A stretch of 64,000 nt of DNA from Yamagishiella unicocca (Eukaryota > Chlorophyta > Chlorophyceae > Chlamydomonadales > Volvocaceae). Both the position numbers and the translations under genes were made by a program. The DNA lies in contig BDSL01000151.1 of assembly GCA_003116995.1 (NCBI GenBank), positions 1 through 64,000 of the forward strand. Direction: 5' to 3'. How positions within the stretch are numbered: position 1 is the stretch's first letter; the number at the start of each line of letters is the position of its first letter. Under the pieces are notes generated by a model. That model ran no database searches. It worked only from the letters and a program-made list of their open reading frames with translations, and had not been told where the DNA came from. Below are positions 38,175-50,750 of this stretch, in pieces.

Positions 38175-38821
38175 TCGAAAGTGGCATGTCCTGCTTTGTC
38201 TTGGGGGAGAGGTTGTGCTGGCCAGCGTGACATGCCTGGCACGGTGCCCATGGTGTAGGCGGCGAGGCTTCCGCTGATGACATGACCGATTGCGTCCCGG
38301 GCAACGATGGCGGAAGGACCCGTCGGCGCGCGGAGCGCTCCGCCTACACAAGAATCTCGGACGACCTCCCTCCCGAGGCCTCGGTGAGCACTTGCGCATT
38401 TGTTGCGTCATTCCTTGGTTTCAACGCTCTCCAAGTGAGCGGCCGCTGGACATGGTTTGGGGGGTTGGGAGCGGGCGATGGTTTCCTGTTGTGGGCGCTC
38501 CCAGTGGGGCACAGGCTCCTAGTGTAGTTCGGAAGTGCCACCCCAGGACGATTGAGGAAGCATTCCTCGGTACCGCGATGGCGCCACCCCACAGGTCCCG
38601 CCCACCAACACGCCATGTTCCGTGCGGAGAGCACCTGGGGCATGCTTATCAACCTAAATCACAACAGGCAGAACCCGGCAGCGAACATCATGTGCGCCGT
38701 CGCGGACTACACCCAGTCTCTACTGTACGAGCTAGGTACGCTATCAGAGCTACCAGCCGCGACAGCATGCGGTGCGGATAACACGAGCTCCAGATCGACG
38801 TCTCTGCAAGCTCCAGTAGCG

Positions 38822-39442
38822 GGTTCATGCTCTCCGACACGCGCTCCTACCTTCACATGCTGTACTGCCGCCTTCTGCCGCCGCCAAGCGAGGGGGAGAG
38901 GAGGTGTGGGCCTTGGCCGCGGCTTCCCACTTGCGAGCCGGACAGATGACCCTCTCCCTGGAAGAGCACGCCAATCTACTCAATCGATTCATCATTGAAT
39001 GCTCGAGCCGCAGCGGTTTGTGCTGGCGCTCAGTCGGGCCGAGAGGGCGCAGGCCAAGAACAGCGTGTCTTGGGTCCTGTCGCTGCACCAATCAGTCAGC
39101 GTTGGCCCACTAACGCTCCGCCCCGGCGCGTGGTTTTTGTGCAAACCCGGAGAGCGCAAGGTGCACAGCCTGTGGTTCGGGCGGGTCGTGAGCATTATGC
39201 AACACAGCGGCCCCGACGGCCTTAGCCGTGTCGTGCTCGAGGCGCAGTTGCATGAGTGCAAGGCCATCGACAGATACTACCGTATGCCGATCGTGCCGGC
39301 ACACCCACCGCCCCACGCGTGCGGTCCCATGTGGCTCGCGGATGGCATTGTTCCCGTCCACTGCTGGGCGGCGGGCTTCAATGACCGCCGGGACAAGCTG
39401 CTGATGGTCGCCCGGTCGTGGTCCTTCCTCCAACGCCTCTGA
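38822..39442 (+). pseudogene. Frameshifted transposon-type coding relic
   Basis: Coding-like text changes frame at least twice. It runs DTRSYLHMLYCRLLPPPSEG (about 38837-38895), then EVWALAAASHLRAGQMTLSL and EEHANLLNRFI (about 38900-38998). It then passes into the frame starting at 38999 (MLEPQRFVLALSRAERAQ ... LRPGAWFLCKPGERK ... SLWFGRVVSIMQHSG). The last stretch reaches a stop at 39442. It reads like the C-terminal part of a transposase-type protein such as KDZ/Zisupton elements, but the family assignment is tentative. Confidence 0.4.
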
Positions 39443-41577
39443 GGCGTTTTCTGTTGGTTTCTGCCAAGGACTAGGTGGGCGGATGACGTGTCACGCGTGC
39501 GGGGCTTTCTGTCTGCTGTGAGGCGGCTCACCCCTCTTGCCCCACCCCACCATCGCCTACTGGTTTCCCCCCCCCTGCCCCGCATCTTCACGCCCAATCT
39601 TTTCTGCATCGTGCAGGCCTCCACTGTACCGTATATCATGCCACCCCTTCCCTGCCTCTGTCTCTTTCTCCGTGCCGCTGGGGCTGCTTCGTTGCTTTGA
39701 CCCCTGTCTGCCCGCTCCGCGCCTGGCTGTTGTTCCTGACACTCCCTGGTGCCCCCTGCTCGCATGCTTCGCGTCAACCGCCTCCACCACCCGCTCTAGG
39801 TGAGTTCCGCCGCCGGGTTGGGCACCTGGTTTTTTTGTTTTTTTGCTAGTCGTTGCACTCTTGTGGGCGGGCGTCTGGACCTGCGTTTAGGCCTTCGCGT
39901 TCTCCAGTCCCCCATGGCGGCGCGGCGCGGCTTCGGCCTCCTACGATGAACGCCGGCGGACCTCATCTGGCAATTTCCGGCTTCCTAAACAACGTCCGCA
40001 ACTCTTATGGTCGATATTCGGGCGGGTCGGGACCGTGCCGCGCTGTACGCTCTTCCATCGCTCACCACCACCCCCCAGTTCTCCAGCTAGCGCCCAAAAC
40101 CGGTTCCATGAGGCGTTTCCTTGCGTTCCGCGGGGTCCTCGCTTCCTGTCGTCTCGCAGCAGCTGATTTAGCTTAGCCGCCGAAGGTCAACTTACGGCCT
40201 TCGGCTGCCGTATCCCCAACCCAGTTGGCATGCATATCAAAACGTCTGTCCTAAACTGTTTTTTCCTGGCATCCACGGATCTTCCTCGAAACCCCACCAT
40301 CCCTTGTGCCACCTTGCCCGCCTCCCCCGCACACACACATTCGCCCACTCAGCATTTATAAAACACACATTCGCCCACTGGCCCGCCCTTCTGAAGCGTC
40401 GGCAATCTGGTGGCGCTGGTGCGACCGGAGCGTGCTTGGGAGCCGCTGGTGGAGCTTGGCGCCATAAGCTACCGTTTCAGCAGCGGCAGCAATTGGCAGG
40501 GGAGGGGTGGGATTGGGGGAAGGCGGAGGGGAGGGGAGGGGAGGGTGGAGGGGTACGGAAGAGTTTGCCCGTGATGCTTTGGGGGTGTGGGTGGGAGGGG
40601 CGTGATCGGGACGAGCATGGTGCGCGGCGCTTTTGGCGCGGTGCCAGTACCGGCTCGGGAGACGCGGCGGCGTGCGGTAATGACAGGGTTGGCGGGCAGC
40701 AGCGGTTGACGTGCCCTGTGGCGTTAGTGCTGCTGTCGGTGGTGGGCTGGACGGTGTGACCTGGGCGGTGTAGGCGATGCAGTGGCGGGCCTAGCAGCTG
40801 ACACGGGGGCAAACACGCGCCAGCACGCATCGCGCGGCAGAGGAGGGGGGTCATAAGCGCGGAGCTCGGTCAAGGGAGCCGTCAGTGTGCGTGCAACCCA
40901 TAGGTTTGCGTTGAGGGGAACAGAACATGGTGCCGCGGTGCGGGGTCAGGGTGAGGGGGAGAACAACCTCCGCCACTGCATCAGGATCGCAGCGTTTATC
41001 CTTTTGATGCTATGGTGATTATGTTTCTTTGGCATGCGGTATTTGGCAAGCCGATGTTGCAGGAAGGGGCCGCTTGGCAATCTCGTTTCGAGGCGGGCAA
41101 ACGAAGTAGTAGCGATGCGCCCGGCGTGTAGCGTATCGACAGTATAAATCGGTGACGTGTTTCATTATGTCCGGTGTATTCACCCTTACAGTAATTCGTG
41201 TAAGCACGGATCGATCGATGCGGGGGGAGAGGGGCCGCACGGCATAGCGAAACGCTGAACGGCACGTGAACGTGCTGTCAGTGGTTCCCTCCTAAAACAA
41301 GCGTTATACCTCCGATCCAAGCGATGTGCGACGAAACGCGAAAAAAGAGGTATCGCCATGAACACATCAGTAATGCGCCGGCTCGAAAAGACGACCACCT
41401 CGCATGCGAATTTGGCGTATTATCATACGCGCGTATCATAAAACGCGTATTATAATACGGTCGCAACGCTGTATTTTTATACCAGACAGAATGATCGATG
41501 TACAATATGCCCTTTAAAAAGGCTTCCGGCTCTTGGTTCGGCACTAAAGGACTACAACATGTAAGCACATAGCTGAC
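39443..41577. other. GC-rich interval without recognisable genes
   Basis: Frames are open only because of high GC, and none shows a motif. There is a GAGGGGAGGGGAGGGGAGG run near 40525-40545 and a doubled CACACATTCGCCCACT block at 40334 and 40366. AT-rich GCGTATTATAATACG palindromic text lies near 41410-41460. Confidence 0.5.
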
Positions 41578-44290
41578 AAGCTGCGCAGGGGCTGCGCGAG
41601 TGGGCTTACCTCCCCCGCCCGGGCCGGGGGCAGCCGTCACATGTGCGGGCGGGCCGCAATGGGCGTAGGCTTGCAGGGCTATGCTTGCCAGGCTATGCTT
41701 GCAGGGCTATGCTTGCAAGGCTATGCTTGCAAGGCTATGCTTGCAGGAACAAGCAGGGTATGCTTGCAGGGGTATACTTGCAGGCATATGCTTGCAAAGG
41801 ATATGCTTGTGCACAGAGTATATACTTGCAGGCATATGCTTGCAAGGCCGACGGGTCGGTGGCCCACGGGTGGGAGGCCCACAGGTTGGAGGTTGACGGG
41901 TTCGAGACCCACGGGTCAGAGGCCCACGGGGTGGAGGCCCAGGGGTTGGTGGCGCAGGGGTCGGAGGCCCACGGGTTAGAGGGCCATCGCCCACGGGTCG
42001 GAGGCCCACGGGTTGGAGGCCCACGGGTCTGAGGCCCATGGGGTGGAGGCCCACGGGTGGGAGGCCCACGTGGCGGAGACTCACGGTGCTTATGTGCCTA
42101 TGCGGTGCGATGTCAGCTATGCGGTGCGGTGCCAGCTATGTGCGTATGCGGTGCGGTGCCGTTTATGCGCCTATGTGGTGTGATGTCAGCTATGTGGTGC
42201 AGTGCTACTTATGTGCGTATGTAGTGCGGTGCTATGTACGTGGGTATCGTGCTTACGTGCGTACGTACGTGCGTGCGTGCGTACGTGCTTATGTAGTACC
42301 ACATACCCACTTATGTGGAGTCACGTGGCGCTTATGCGCGATGGGTGGCGCCTATGCGGTGCGATGTTGCCTATGCGCCTATGCAGTGCGGTGCCGCCTA
42401 TGCGGCAATGCGGTGCGATGTTGCCTATGCGGTGCGGTGCCGCCTATGCGCCTATGCGGTGCGATGTCACGTACGTGCTTATGAGGTGCAGTGCTAGCTA
42501 CGTGCTGGTGTAGTACGACGTGCGCGCCTATGCGGTGCGATGTCACCTAGGGTGCCGTCTATGCGCCTATGCGGTGCGATGTTGCCTGTACGGTGAGGTG
42601 CGGTGCCACCTATGTGCCTATGCAGTGCCACCTATGCGCCTATGCGGTGCCACCTATGCGCCTATGCGGTGCCACCTAAGCACCTATGGAGTGCGACGTC
42701 AGCTATGCGGTGCGCTGCCGCCTATGTGCGTATGCGGTGTGGTGCCACGTATGCGCTTATGCGGTGCAATGTTACCTATGCGGTGCGGTGCCACCTATGC
42801 GCCTATGTGGTGCGGTGCCGCCTATGCGGTGCGGTGCTGCCTATGCGCCTATGCGCCTATGCGGTGCCACCTATGTGCCTGTGCGTGATGCCTATGCGCC
42901 TGTGCGTGATGCCTATGCGCCTATGTGATGCGGGTGCGGTGCCGCCTATGCGGTGCGGTGCCGCCTATGCGCCTATGCGGTGCGATGTTACCTATGCGGT
43001 GCGGTGCCACCTGTGCACCTATGCGGTGCGACGTCAGCTATGCGGTGCGCTGCCGCCTATGTGCCTATGCGGTGTGGTGCCACGTATGTGCCTATGCGGT
43101 GCGATGCTATCTATGCGGTGCGGTGCCGCCTATGCGCCTATGCGGTGCGATGTTGCCTATGCGGTGTGGTGCCACGTATGCGCCTATGCGGTGCGATGTT
43201 ACCTATGCGGTGCGGTGCCACCTATGTGCCTCTGCGGTGCGGTGCCGCCTATGCGGTGCGGTGCCGCCTATGCGCCTATGCGGTGCGATGTTGCCTGTAC
43301 GGTGAGGTGCGGTGCCACCTATGTGCCTATGCAGTGCCACCTATGCGCCTATGCGGTGCCACCTATGCGCCTATGCGGTGTACCTATGGAGTGCGACGTC
43401 AGCTATGCGCCTATGCGCCTATGCGGTGCCACCTATGTGCCTGTGCGCGATGCCTATGCGCCTGTGCGTGATGCCTATGCGCCTATGTGATGCGGGTGCG
43501 GTGCCGCCTATGCGGTGCGGTGCCGTCTATGCGCCTATGCGGTGCGATGTTGCCTGTACGGTGAGGTGCGGTGCCACCTATGTGCCTATGCAGTGCCACC
43601 TATGCGCCTATGCGGTGCCACCTATGCGCCTATGCGGTACCACCTATGCACCTATGGAGTGCGACGTCAGCTATGCGGTGCGCTGCCGCCTATGTGCATA
43701 TGCGGTGTGGTGCCACGTATGCGCTTATGCAGTGCGATGTTACCTATGCGGTGCGGTGCCACCTATGCGCCTATGCGGTGCGGTGCCGCCTATGCGGTGC
43801 GGTGCTGCCTATGCGCCTATGCGCCTATGCGGTGCCACCTATGTGCCTGTGCGTGATGCTTATGCGCCTGTGCGTGATGCCTATGCGCCTATGCGATGCG
43901 GGTGCTCATGGGTGCCTACGTAGTGTCACCTGGGTGCTGCTAGATGCTAGGTGGTACTGCCGCCTATGCGCCTATGTGGTGCTAGCTATGTGCTATGCAG
44001 TGCGGTGCCATCTACGTGTTTATGAGGTGCAGTGCTAGCTACGTGCTTATGTAGTACCATGTACGCACCTATGTGGGGCCATGTGGTGCTTATGCGGTAT
44101 GGGTGGCGCCTATGTGCCTATGCGGTGCGATGTCACCTATGCGGTGCGGTGCCGCTTATGCGCCTATGCGGTGCGGTGCCGCCTATGCGCCTATGCGCTG
44201 CGATGTCACCTATGTTGTGCGGTGCCGCCTATGCGCCTATGAGCTGCAATGTTGCCTATGCGGTGCAGTGCCACGTACATGCTAGGGCGT
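41578..44290. repeat. GC-rich satellite block A
   Basis: Three layers follow each other. First, GGCTATGCTTGCAGG units run at about 41665-41850. Second, GGCCCACGGGTCGGA 15-bp units run at about 41850-42075. Third, a long field mixes 19-bp (TATGCGGTGCGGTGCCGCC, TATGCGGTGCGATGTTGCC) and 8-bp (TATGCGCC) modules to about 44280. The plus strand lacks stop codons, so long ORFs appear in three frames and are not genes. Confidence 0.9.
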
Positions 44291-44659
44291 GTGCTACTGC
44301 CGCATAGTCCAGGACACCTCTTTGGGTGTGTGCTGGGTGGGTGACACTGTGTGTCTTCCTGCACTGGGTGTCAGCTGGGTGCGCGGCTGTTGGCTGCTGT
44401 GATGCTGATAGGTTGTGTGGCTATTCATTTATGGTGCATTGGAAAAGGAATGGCATCAATCAGCTCAGTGGGCGGGTGCTGGCACTGTGCTGCATGTGCC
44501 AGTGGGTCACACTGTGTGTCAAGTGGGCGCGCGCCTGGTGGGCGCTCTGATGCTGATAGGTTGTGCGGCCATTCATTTAGGGCGCATTGCAAAAGGAATG
44601 CCTTCAATTGGCACAGTGGGCGGCCGCTGGCGGGGGCTGCAAGGCGGCAGGCAGCAGGT

Positions 44660-44925
44660 GTCAGCTATGGGGCTATCGTGCTATCGGGCGTCACCTATCA
44701 GGCGTCGGCTATCAGTATCAGGCGTCGGCTATCGCTATCAGGCATTGGCTATCGCTATCGCGCTATTTTTCGCATGTGCGCGCCAAATGCAAAAATTGCG
44801 GCCGCCGGGTTTCGAACCGGCGACCTCTCGCTTTTTCGCGCAGGTGCATAGCGGCGCTCCGCAGGCGCTGCGCAGCGGCATGGCAAATTGGCATTGGCAT
44901 CGGTACTCATGCAAGTCGCAAGGCT
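44660..44925 (-). repeat. tRNA-derived element, family C (copy 1)
   Basis: On the minus strand a B-box sequence (GGTTCGAAACC inside GGTCGCCGGTTCGAAACCCG) marks a tRNA-like 3' half. It is preceded by a GCGCAGCGCCTGCGG stem-loop and followed by GGCTATCGCTATCA-type repeats. Other copies are at about 45822-46080 and 49862-50155. Confidence 0.55.
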
Positions 44926-44947
44926 AGGGGCTGCGGGGACATTTTTT

Positions 44948-45552
44948 GGGGTGGGTAGCTTAGCTGCTAAAGCCCGGCCTTAATCGGCAGGAGATCCAGA
45001 GTTCAAGTCCTGGCCCCCCCACCCAAACCGCCACCCATTTCCGGGGGGGTAAACGGAAGTACTGGCACGGGGACCTGCGACTTCCGTAACAGGGGCGTGT
45101 ATGGCCCTGCCAACCGGGTGAGAGCCCCGGACCCCAACCCAACAATTTAGGGGTGGGTAGCTTAGCTGCTAAAGCCCGGCCTTACTCGGCAGGAGATCCA
45201 GAGTTCAAGTCCTGGCCCCCCCACCCAAACCGCCACCCATTTCCGGGGGGGTAAACGGAAGTACTGGCACGGGGACCTGCGACTTCCGTAACAGGGGCGT
45301 GTATGGCCCTGCCAACCGGGTGAGAGCCCCGGACCCCAACCCAACAACTTTTAGGGGTGGGTAGCTTAGCTGCTAAAGCCCAGCCTTAATCGGCAGGAGA
45401 TCCAGAGTTCAAGTCCTGGCCCCCCCACCCAAACCGCCACCCATTTCCGGGGGGGTAAACGGAAGTACTGGCACGGGGACCTGCGACTTCCGTAACAGGG
45501 GCGTGTATGGCCCTGCCAACCGGGTGAGAGCCCCGGACCCCAACCCAACAAC
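44948..45552 (+). repeat. Three tandem tRNA-headed SINE-like units, family A
   Basis: Units start at 44948, 45150 and 45354 (202-204 bp each). Each begins with a tRNA-like head of about 74 bp (TAGCTTAGCTGCTAAAGC as A box, GAGTTCAAGTCC as B box) followed by an identical 125-bp body. The anticodon stem is mismatched, and the loop varies (TTAATC or TTACTC), so these are not functional tRNA genes. Confidence 0.7.
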
Positions 45553-45557
45553 TTTTT

Positions 45558-45810
45558 GGGGGGTTCGTCTAATTGGTTAAGACACTGGCATTCTGTCCAG
45601 AGATCGGTGGTTCGATTCCCCGGCCCCTCCCCGGTAGTTACCGGGTGCCCCACTTGTGGGCAAGTAGGTTTGTGGTTGAACCTGCTGGTCGAGGTTGTCG
45701 TTGATGGGGGTGGAGATACAGAGCTTATGACACGGTCAGGTGTCGTACCCCAGCGTCGGGGTCCTGTAACGCAAGGAATTTTTTATTGGTCACCTTCATA
45801 CCTCCCGGGG
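45558..45810 (+). repeat. tRNA-headed SINE-like element, family B (copy 1)
   Basis: The head contains TCGTCTAATTGGTTAAGACA (A box) and GGTGGTTCGATTCCCC (B box), then a body and a T run. It ends in GGTCACCTTCATACCTCCCG. The second copy is at 46092 and a headless copy is at 50190. Confidence 0.7.
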
Positions 45811-45821
45811 GGACAGCTGGG

Positions 45822-46080
45822 GCTATCGTGCTATCGGGCGTCACCTATCAGGCGTCGGCTATCAGTATCAGGCGTCGGCTATCGCTATCAGGCATTGGCT
45901 ATCGCTATCGCGCTATTTTTCGCATGTGCGCGCCAAATGCAAAAATTGCGGCCGCCGGGTTTCGAACCGGCGACCTCTCGCTTTTTCGCGCAGGTGCATA
46001 GCGGCGCTCCGCAGGCGCTGCGCAGCGGCATGGCAAATTGACATTGGCATCGGTACTCATGCAAGTCGCAAGGGGCTGCG
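45822..46080 (-). repeat. tRNA-derived element, family C (copy 2)
   Basis: This copy is almost identical to 44660-44925, including the B-box half and GCTATCGCTATC repeats. Confidence 0.55.
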
Positions 46081-46091
46081 GGGACATTGCC

Positions 46092-46345
46092 GGGGGGTTC
46101 GTCTAATTGGTTAAGACACTGGCATTCTGTCCAGAGATCGGTGGTTCGATTCCCCGGCCCCTCCCCGGTAGTTACCGGGTGCCCCACTTGTGGGCAAGTA
46201 GGTTTGTGGTTGAACCTGCTGGTCGAGGTTGTCGTTGATGGGGGTGGAGATACAGAGCTTATGACACGGTCAGGTGTCGTACCCCAGCGTCGGGGTCCTG
46301 TAACGCAAGGATTTTTTTTTTTTTTTGGTCACCTTCATACAAGCT
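46092..46345 (+). repeat. tRNA-headed SINE-like element, family B (copy 2)
   Basis: It is the same head and body as copy 1, offset 534. The tail has a longer T run (about 14) before GGTCACCTTCATAC. Confidence 0.7.
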
Positions 46346-49300
46346 GCGCAGGGGCTGCGCGAGTGGGCTTACCTCCCCCGCCCGGGCCGGGGGCGGCCGT
46401 GACATGCGGGCGGGCCGCAATGGGCGTATACGCTTGCAGGCTTATGTGCTTGCAGAGGTATGCTTGCAGGGCTATGCTTGCAGGGCTATGCTTGCAGAGG
46501 TATGCTTGCAGGGCTATGCTTGCAGGAGTATGCTTGCAGGAGTAGGCCCATGGGTCGGAGGCCCAGGGGTCAGTGGCCCACGGGTCGGAGGCCCACGGGT
46601 CAGTGGCCGACGGGTCGGAGGCCCATGGGTCGGAGGCCCACGGGTCGGAGGTGTTGCATGGGTCGGAGGCCCACGGGTCGGAGGCCCACGGGTCGGAGGC
46701 CTATGCGGTGCGATGTTAGGTATGCGATGCGCTGCTGCCTATGTGCGCACCTATGCGGTGCGATGTCGCCTGTACGGTGCGGTGCCGCCTATGCGCCTAT
46801 ATATGCGGTGCGATGGCGCCGATGTGGTGCGCTGCCGCCTATGCGCCTATGCGGTGCGGTGCCGCCTATGCGGTGCGATGTTAGCTATGCGGTGCGATGT
46901 GAGGTATGCGGTGTATGCGCCTATGCGGTGTATGCGTGTATGCGGTGTGGTGCGCCTATGCGGTGTATGCGCCTATGCGGTGCGATGTCACCTATGCGGT
47001 GCGGTGCCGGCTATGCGCCTATGCGGTGTGGTGCCGCCTATGCGGTGCGACGTTAGCTATGCGCCTATGCGGTGCGATGTCACCTATGCGGTGCGCTGCC
47101 GCCTATGTGGCTATGTGGTGTGGTGCCGCTTATGCGCCTATGCGGTGCGCTGCCGCCTATGTGCCTATGCGCGTATGCGGTGCGGTGCCATTTGTGCTGC
47201 TATGTGGTGCGATGTCACCTATGCGGTGCGGTGTCGCCTATGCGCCTATGTGGTGCGACGTCACCTATGGGGTGCGATGTCACCTATGTGGTGCGTTGCC
47301 GCCTATGCGGTGGTGCTATCTACACGTATGTGCTTATGCGGTGTGACATCAGCTATGCGGTGCGATGTCACCTATGCGCCTATGCGGTGCGATGTTCCCT
47401 ATGTGGTGCGGTGCCGCCTATGCGCCTATGCGGTGCGATGTCACCTATGCGGTGCGGTGCCGCCTATGCGCCTATGTGGTGTGGTGCCGCCTATGTGCCT
47501 ATGCGGTGCGGTGCCGCCTATGCGCCTATGCGGTGCTATGTCACTTATGCGGGGCCATCTACGTGCTTATGAGGTGCAGTGCTAGCTACGTGCTTGTGTA
47601 GTACCATGTACGCGCCTATGCGGTGCGATGTCACCTATGCGGTGCGGTGCCGCCTATGTGCCTATGTGGTGCCGCTTATGCGCCTATGCGGTGCGACGTC
47701 AGCTATGTGGTGCGGTGCACTGCTGCCTATGTGCGTATGCGGTGCACTGCTGCCTATGTGCGTATGCGGTGTGGTGCCACGTATGCGGTTATGTGGTGCG
47801 ATGCTACCTATGCGGTGCGGTGCGACGTCAGGTATGCGGTGTGGTGCCACGTATGCGCCTATGCGGTGCGACGTCACCTATGGGGTGCGATGTCACCTAT
47901 GTGGTGCGTTGCCGCCTATGCGGTGGTGCTATCTACACGTATGTGCTTATGCGGTGTGACATCAGCTATGCGGTGCGATGTCACCTATGCGCCTATGCGG
48001 TGCGATGTTCCCTATGTGGTGCGGTGCCGCCTATGCGCCTATGCGGTGCGATGTCACCTATGCGGTGCGCTGCCGCCTATGCGCCTATGTGGTGTGGTGC
48101 CGCCTATGTGCCTATGCGGTGCGGTGCCGCCTATGCGCCTATGCGGTGCTATGTCACTTATGCGGGGCCATCTACGTGCTTATGAGGTGCAGTGCTAGCT
48201 ACGTGCTTGTGTAGTACCATGTACGCGCCTATGCGGTGCGATGTCACCTATGCGGTGCGGTGCCGCCTATGCGCCTATGTGGTGCCGCTTATGCGCCTAT
48301 GCGGTGCGACGTCAGCTATGTGGTGCGGTGCACTGCTGCCTATGTGCGTATGCGGTGCACTGCTGCCTATGTGCGTATGCGGTGTGGTGCCACGTATGCG
48401 GTTATGTGGTGCGATGCTACCTATGCGGTGCGGTGCGACGTCAGGTATGCGGTGTGGTGCCACGTATGCGCCTATGCGGTGCGATGTTGGCCATGCGGTG
48501 CAGTGCCATCTATGCGCCTATGCGGTGCGATGTTGCCTATGCGGTGTGTTGCCACCTATGCGCGTATGTGGTGCGACGTCAGCTATGCGGTGTGTTGCCA
48601 GGTATGCGCCTATGCGGTGCGATGTCACGTATGCGGTGCGGTGCCGCCTATGCGCTTATGCGGTGCGATGTCGCGTGTACGGTGCGGTGCCGCCTATGCG
48701 CCCATGCGGTGCGATGTCACGTGTACGGTGCGGTGCCGCCTATGCGTCCATGCGGTGCGATGGCGCCTATGTGGTGTGGTGCCGCCTATGCGCCTATGCG
48801 GTGCTATGTCACTTATGCGGGGCCATCTACGTGTTTATGAGGTGCAGTGCTAGGTACGTGCTCGTGTAGTGGTGCCGCTTATGCGCCTATGCGGTGCGAC
48901 GTCAGCTATGCGGTGCGGTGCGACGTCAGCTATGCGGTGTGGTGCCACGTATGCGCCTATGCGGTGCGATGCTACCTATGCGGTGCGGTGCGACGTCAGC
49001 TATGCGGTGTGGTGCCACCTATGCGCCTATGCGGTGCGATGTTGCCTATGCGGTGTGGTGCCACCTATGCGCCTATGCGGTGCGATGTTGCCTATGCGGT
49101 GTGTTGCCACCTATGCGCGTATGCGGTGCGGCGTGAGGTATGCGGTGTGTTGCGACGTATGCGCCTATGCGGTGCGACGTCAGCTATGCGGTGCGGTGCT
49201 GCCTATGTGCCTATGCGGTGCACTGCTGCCTATGCCGCCTATGCGGTGCACTGCTGCCTATGTGCGTATGCGGTGTGGTGCCACATATGCGCTTATGTGG

Positions 49301-49670
49301 TGCGATGCTACCTATGTGGTGCGGTGCGACGTCAGCTATGCGGTGTGGTGCCACGTATGCGCCTATGCGGTGCGATGCCTATGTGCCTATGCGGTGTGGT
49401 GCCACGTATGCGCTTATGTGGTGCGATGCTACCTATGCGGTGCGGTGCGACGTCAGCTATGCGGTGTGGTGCCACGTATGCGCCTATGCGGTGTGATGTC
49501 ACCTATGCGGTGCGGTGCCGCCTATGCGCCTATGCGGTGCGATGTTGCCTATGCGGTGTGTTGCCACCTATGCGCGTGTGCGGTGCGACGTGAGCTATGC
49601 GGTGTGTTGCCACGTATGTGCCTATGCGGTGCGATGTCACGTATGCGGTGCTAGATGCTAGCTAGCTACT
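46339..49670. repeat. GC-rich satellite block B
   Basis: It repeats the plan of block A: an opening AAGCTGCGCAGGGGCTGCGC segment, TGCTTGCAGG units (46430-46545), GGGTCGGAGGCCCAC units (46545-46700), then the mixed 19/8-bp field. Inside, a higher-order unit of about 613 bp is duplicated (47278-47613 and 47891-48226). ORFs in it are artefacts. Confidence 0.9.
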
Positions 49671-49713
49671 GGCGTATGAGCTATGTGCTGATGGGGTTTG
49701 GGCGTGTGCTGGG

Positions 49714-50155
49714 TGGGTGACACTGTGTGTCTTCCTGCACTGGGTGTCAGCTGGGTGCGTGGCTGTTGGCTGCTGTGGTGCATTGGAAAAGGAATGGCAT
49801 CAATCAGCTCAGTGGGCGGCCGCTGGCGGGGGCTGCAAGGCGGCAGGCAGCAGGTGTCAGCTATGGGGCTATCGTGCTATCGGGCGTCACCTATCAGGTG
49901 TCGGCTATCAGCAGTATCAGGCGTCGGCTATCACCATCAGGCATCGGGTATCGGGCGTCAGCTATAAGGCATCGGTTATCGCTATCAGGCATCAGGCTAT
50001 CGCTATCGCGCCATCTTCTGCATCTGCGCGCGAAATGCAAAAAGTGCGGCCGCCGGGTTTCGAACCGGCGACCTCTCGCTTTTTCGCGCAGGTGCATAGC
50101 GGCGCCGCGCAGGCGCTGCGCAGCGGCATGGCGCAGCGCTATGCGCAAGGCTACA
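49714..50155. repeat. Second copy of the block-A tail and family C element
   Basis: Text from 49714 (CACTGTGTGTCTTCCTGCAC) matches that at 44344. The family C B-box element follows at 49862-50155, more diverged than the other two. Confidence 0.7.
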
Positions 50156-50189
50156 TAAGCGCTGCGCCTAAAAAGGCTGCTGCCCTATT

Positions 50190-50440
50190 GGTCCCCGGTA
50201 GTTACCGGGTGCCCCACTTGTGGGCAAGTAGGTTTGTGGTTGAACCTGCTGGTCGAGGTTGTCGTTGATGGGGGTGGAGATACAGAGCTTATGACACGGT
50301 CAGGTGTCGTACCCCAGCGTCGGGGTCCTGTAACGCAAGGAATTTTTTTTTTTTTTTTTTTTGGTCACCTTCATACCTCCCGGGGGGAGGTAAGCACCTC
50401 CCGGGGGGAGGTAAGCACCTCCCGGGGGGAGGTAAGCACT
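50190..50440 (+). repeat. Headless family B copy and CTCCCGGGGGGAGGTAAGCA triplet
   Basis: The tRNA-like head is missing. The body starts at about 50193 and ends in a T run of about 18-20, then three CCTCCCGGGGGGAGGTAAGC units. Confidence 0.65.
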
Positions 50441-50628
50441 GATACATCTAGCAGCCTAGCAGCCAGGCTAGCAGGCGGTGCCCTAGTTCCGTCCTTAGCA
50501 GCTGGCCTAGCACGCCCCTAGCAGGCGCCTAGCAGCCCAGTTATCAATCGGGGCCGCTAGCAGCCGCAGTTGATAGGCCCCTGCTAGGGCCCTGCTAGCC
50601 TATCTGATACGCCCATCCTCGCATAGGG
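50441..50628 (-). repeat. Inverted-repeat end (right), GCTAG-rich
   Basis: The sequence at 50601-50628 is the exact reverse complement of 35196-35223. The adjacent inner 150 bases are rich in CTAGCAGCC, as on the left. Confidence 0.75.
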
Positions 50629-50750
50629 ACGGTGCTTACCCCACTAAAACAAGTTGTAAGAGGTTACAACGCATATAAAGGTCTCGTCTTAAAAGGCTCG
50701 TAAGAGTCGTAGGGCCTTCTTATGCGTTAACGAACTTAGGAACCTTCAGT

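Noticed and set aside
44948..46165. Functional tRNA genes
   Set aside because: A and B boxes are present, but anticodon stems are mismatched, loops vary and bodies follow directly. They are tRNA-derived repeats.
41640..49660. Many long Cys/Tyr/Met-rich plus ORFs
   Set aside because: The satellite modules contain no stop codon in any plus frame, so the ORFs follow from composition alone.
41578..50440. CRISPR array
   Set aside because: Repeats are contiguous or of uneven spacing, without unique spacers or cas genes.
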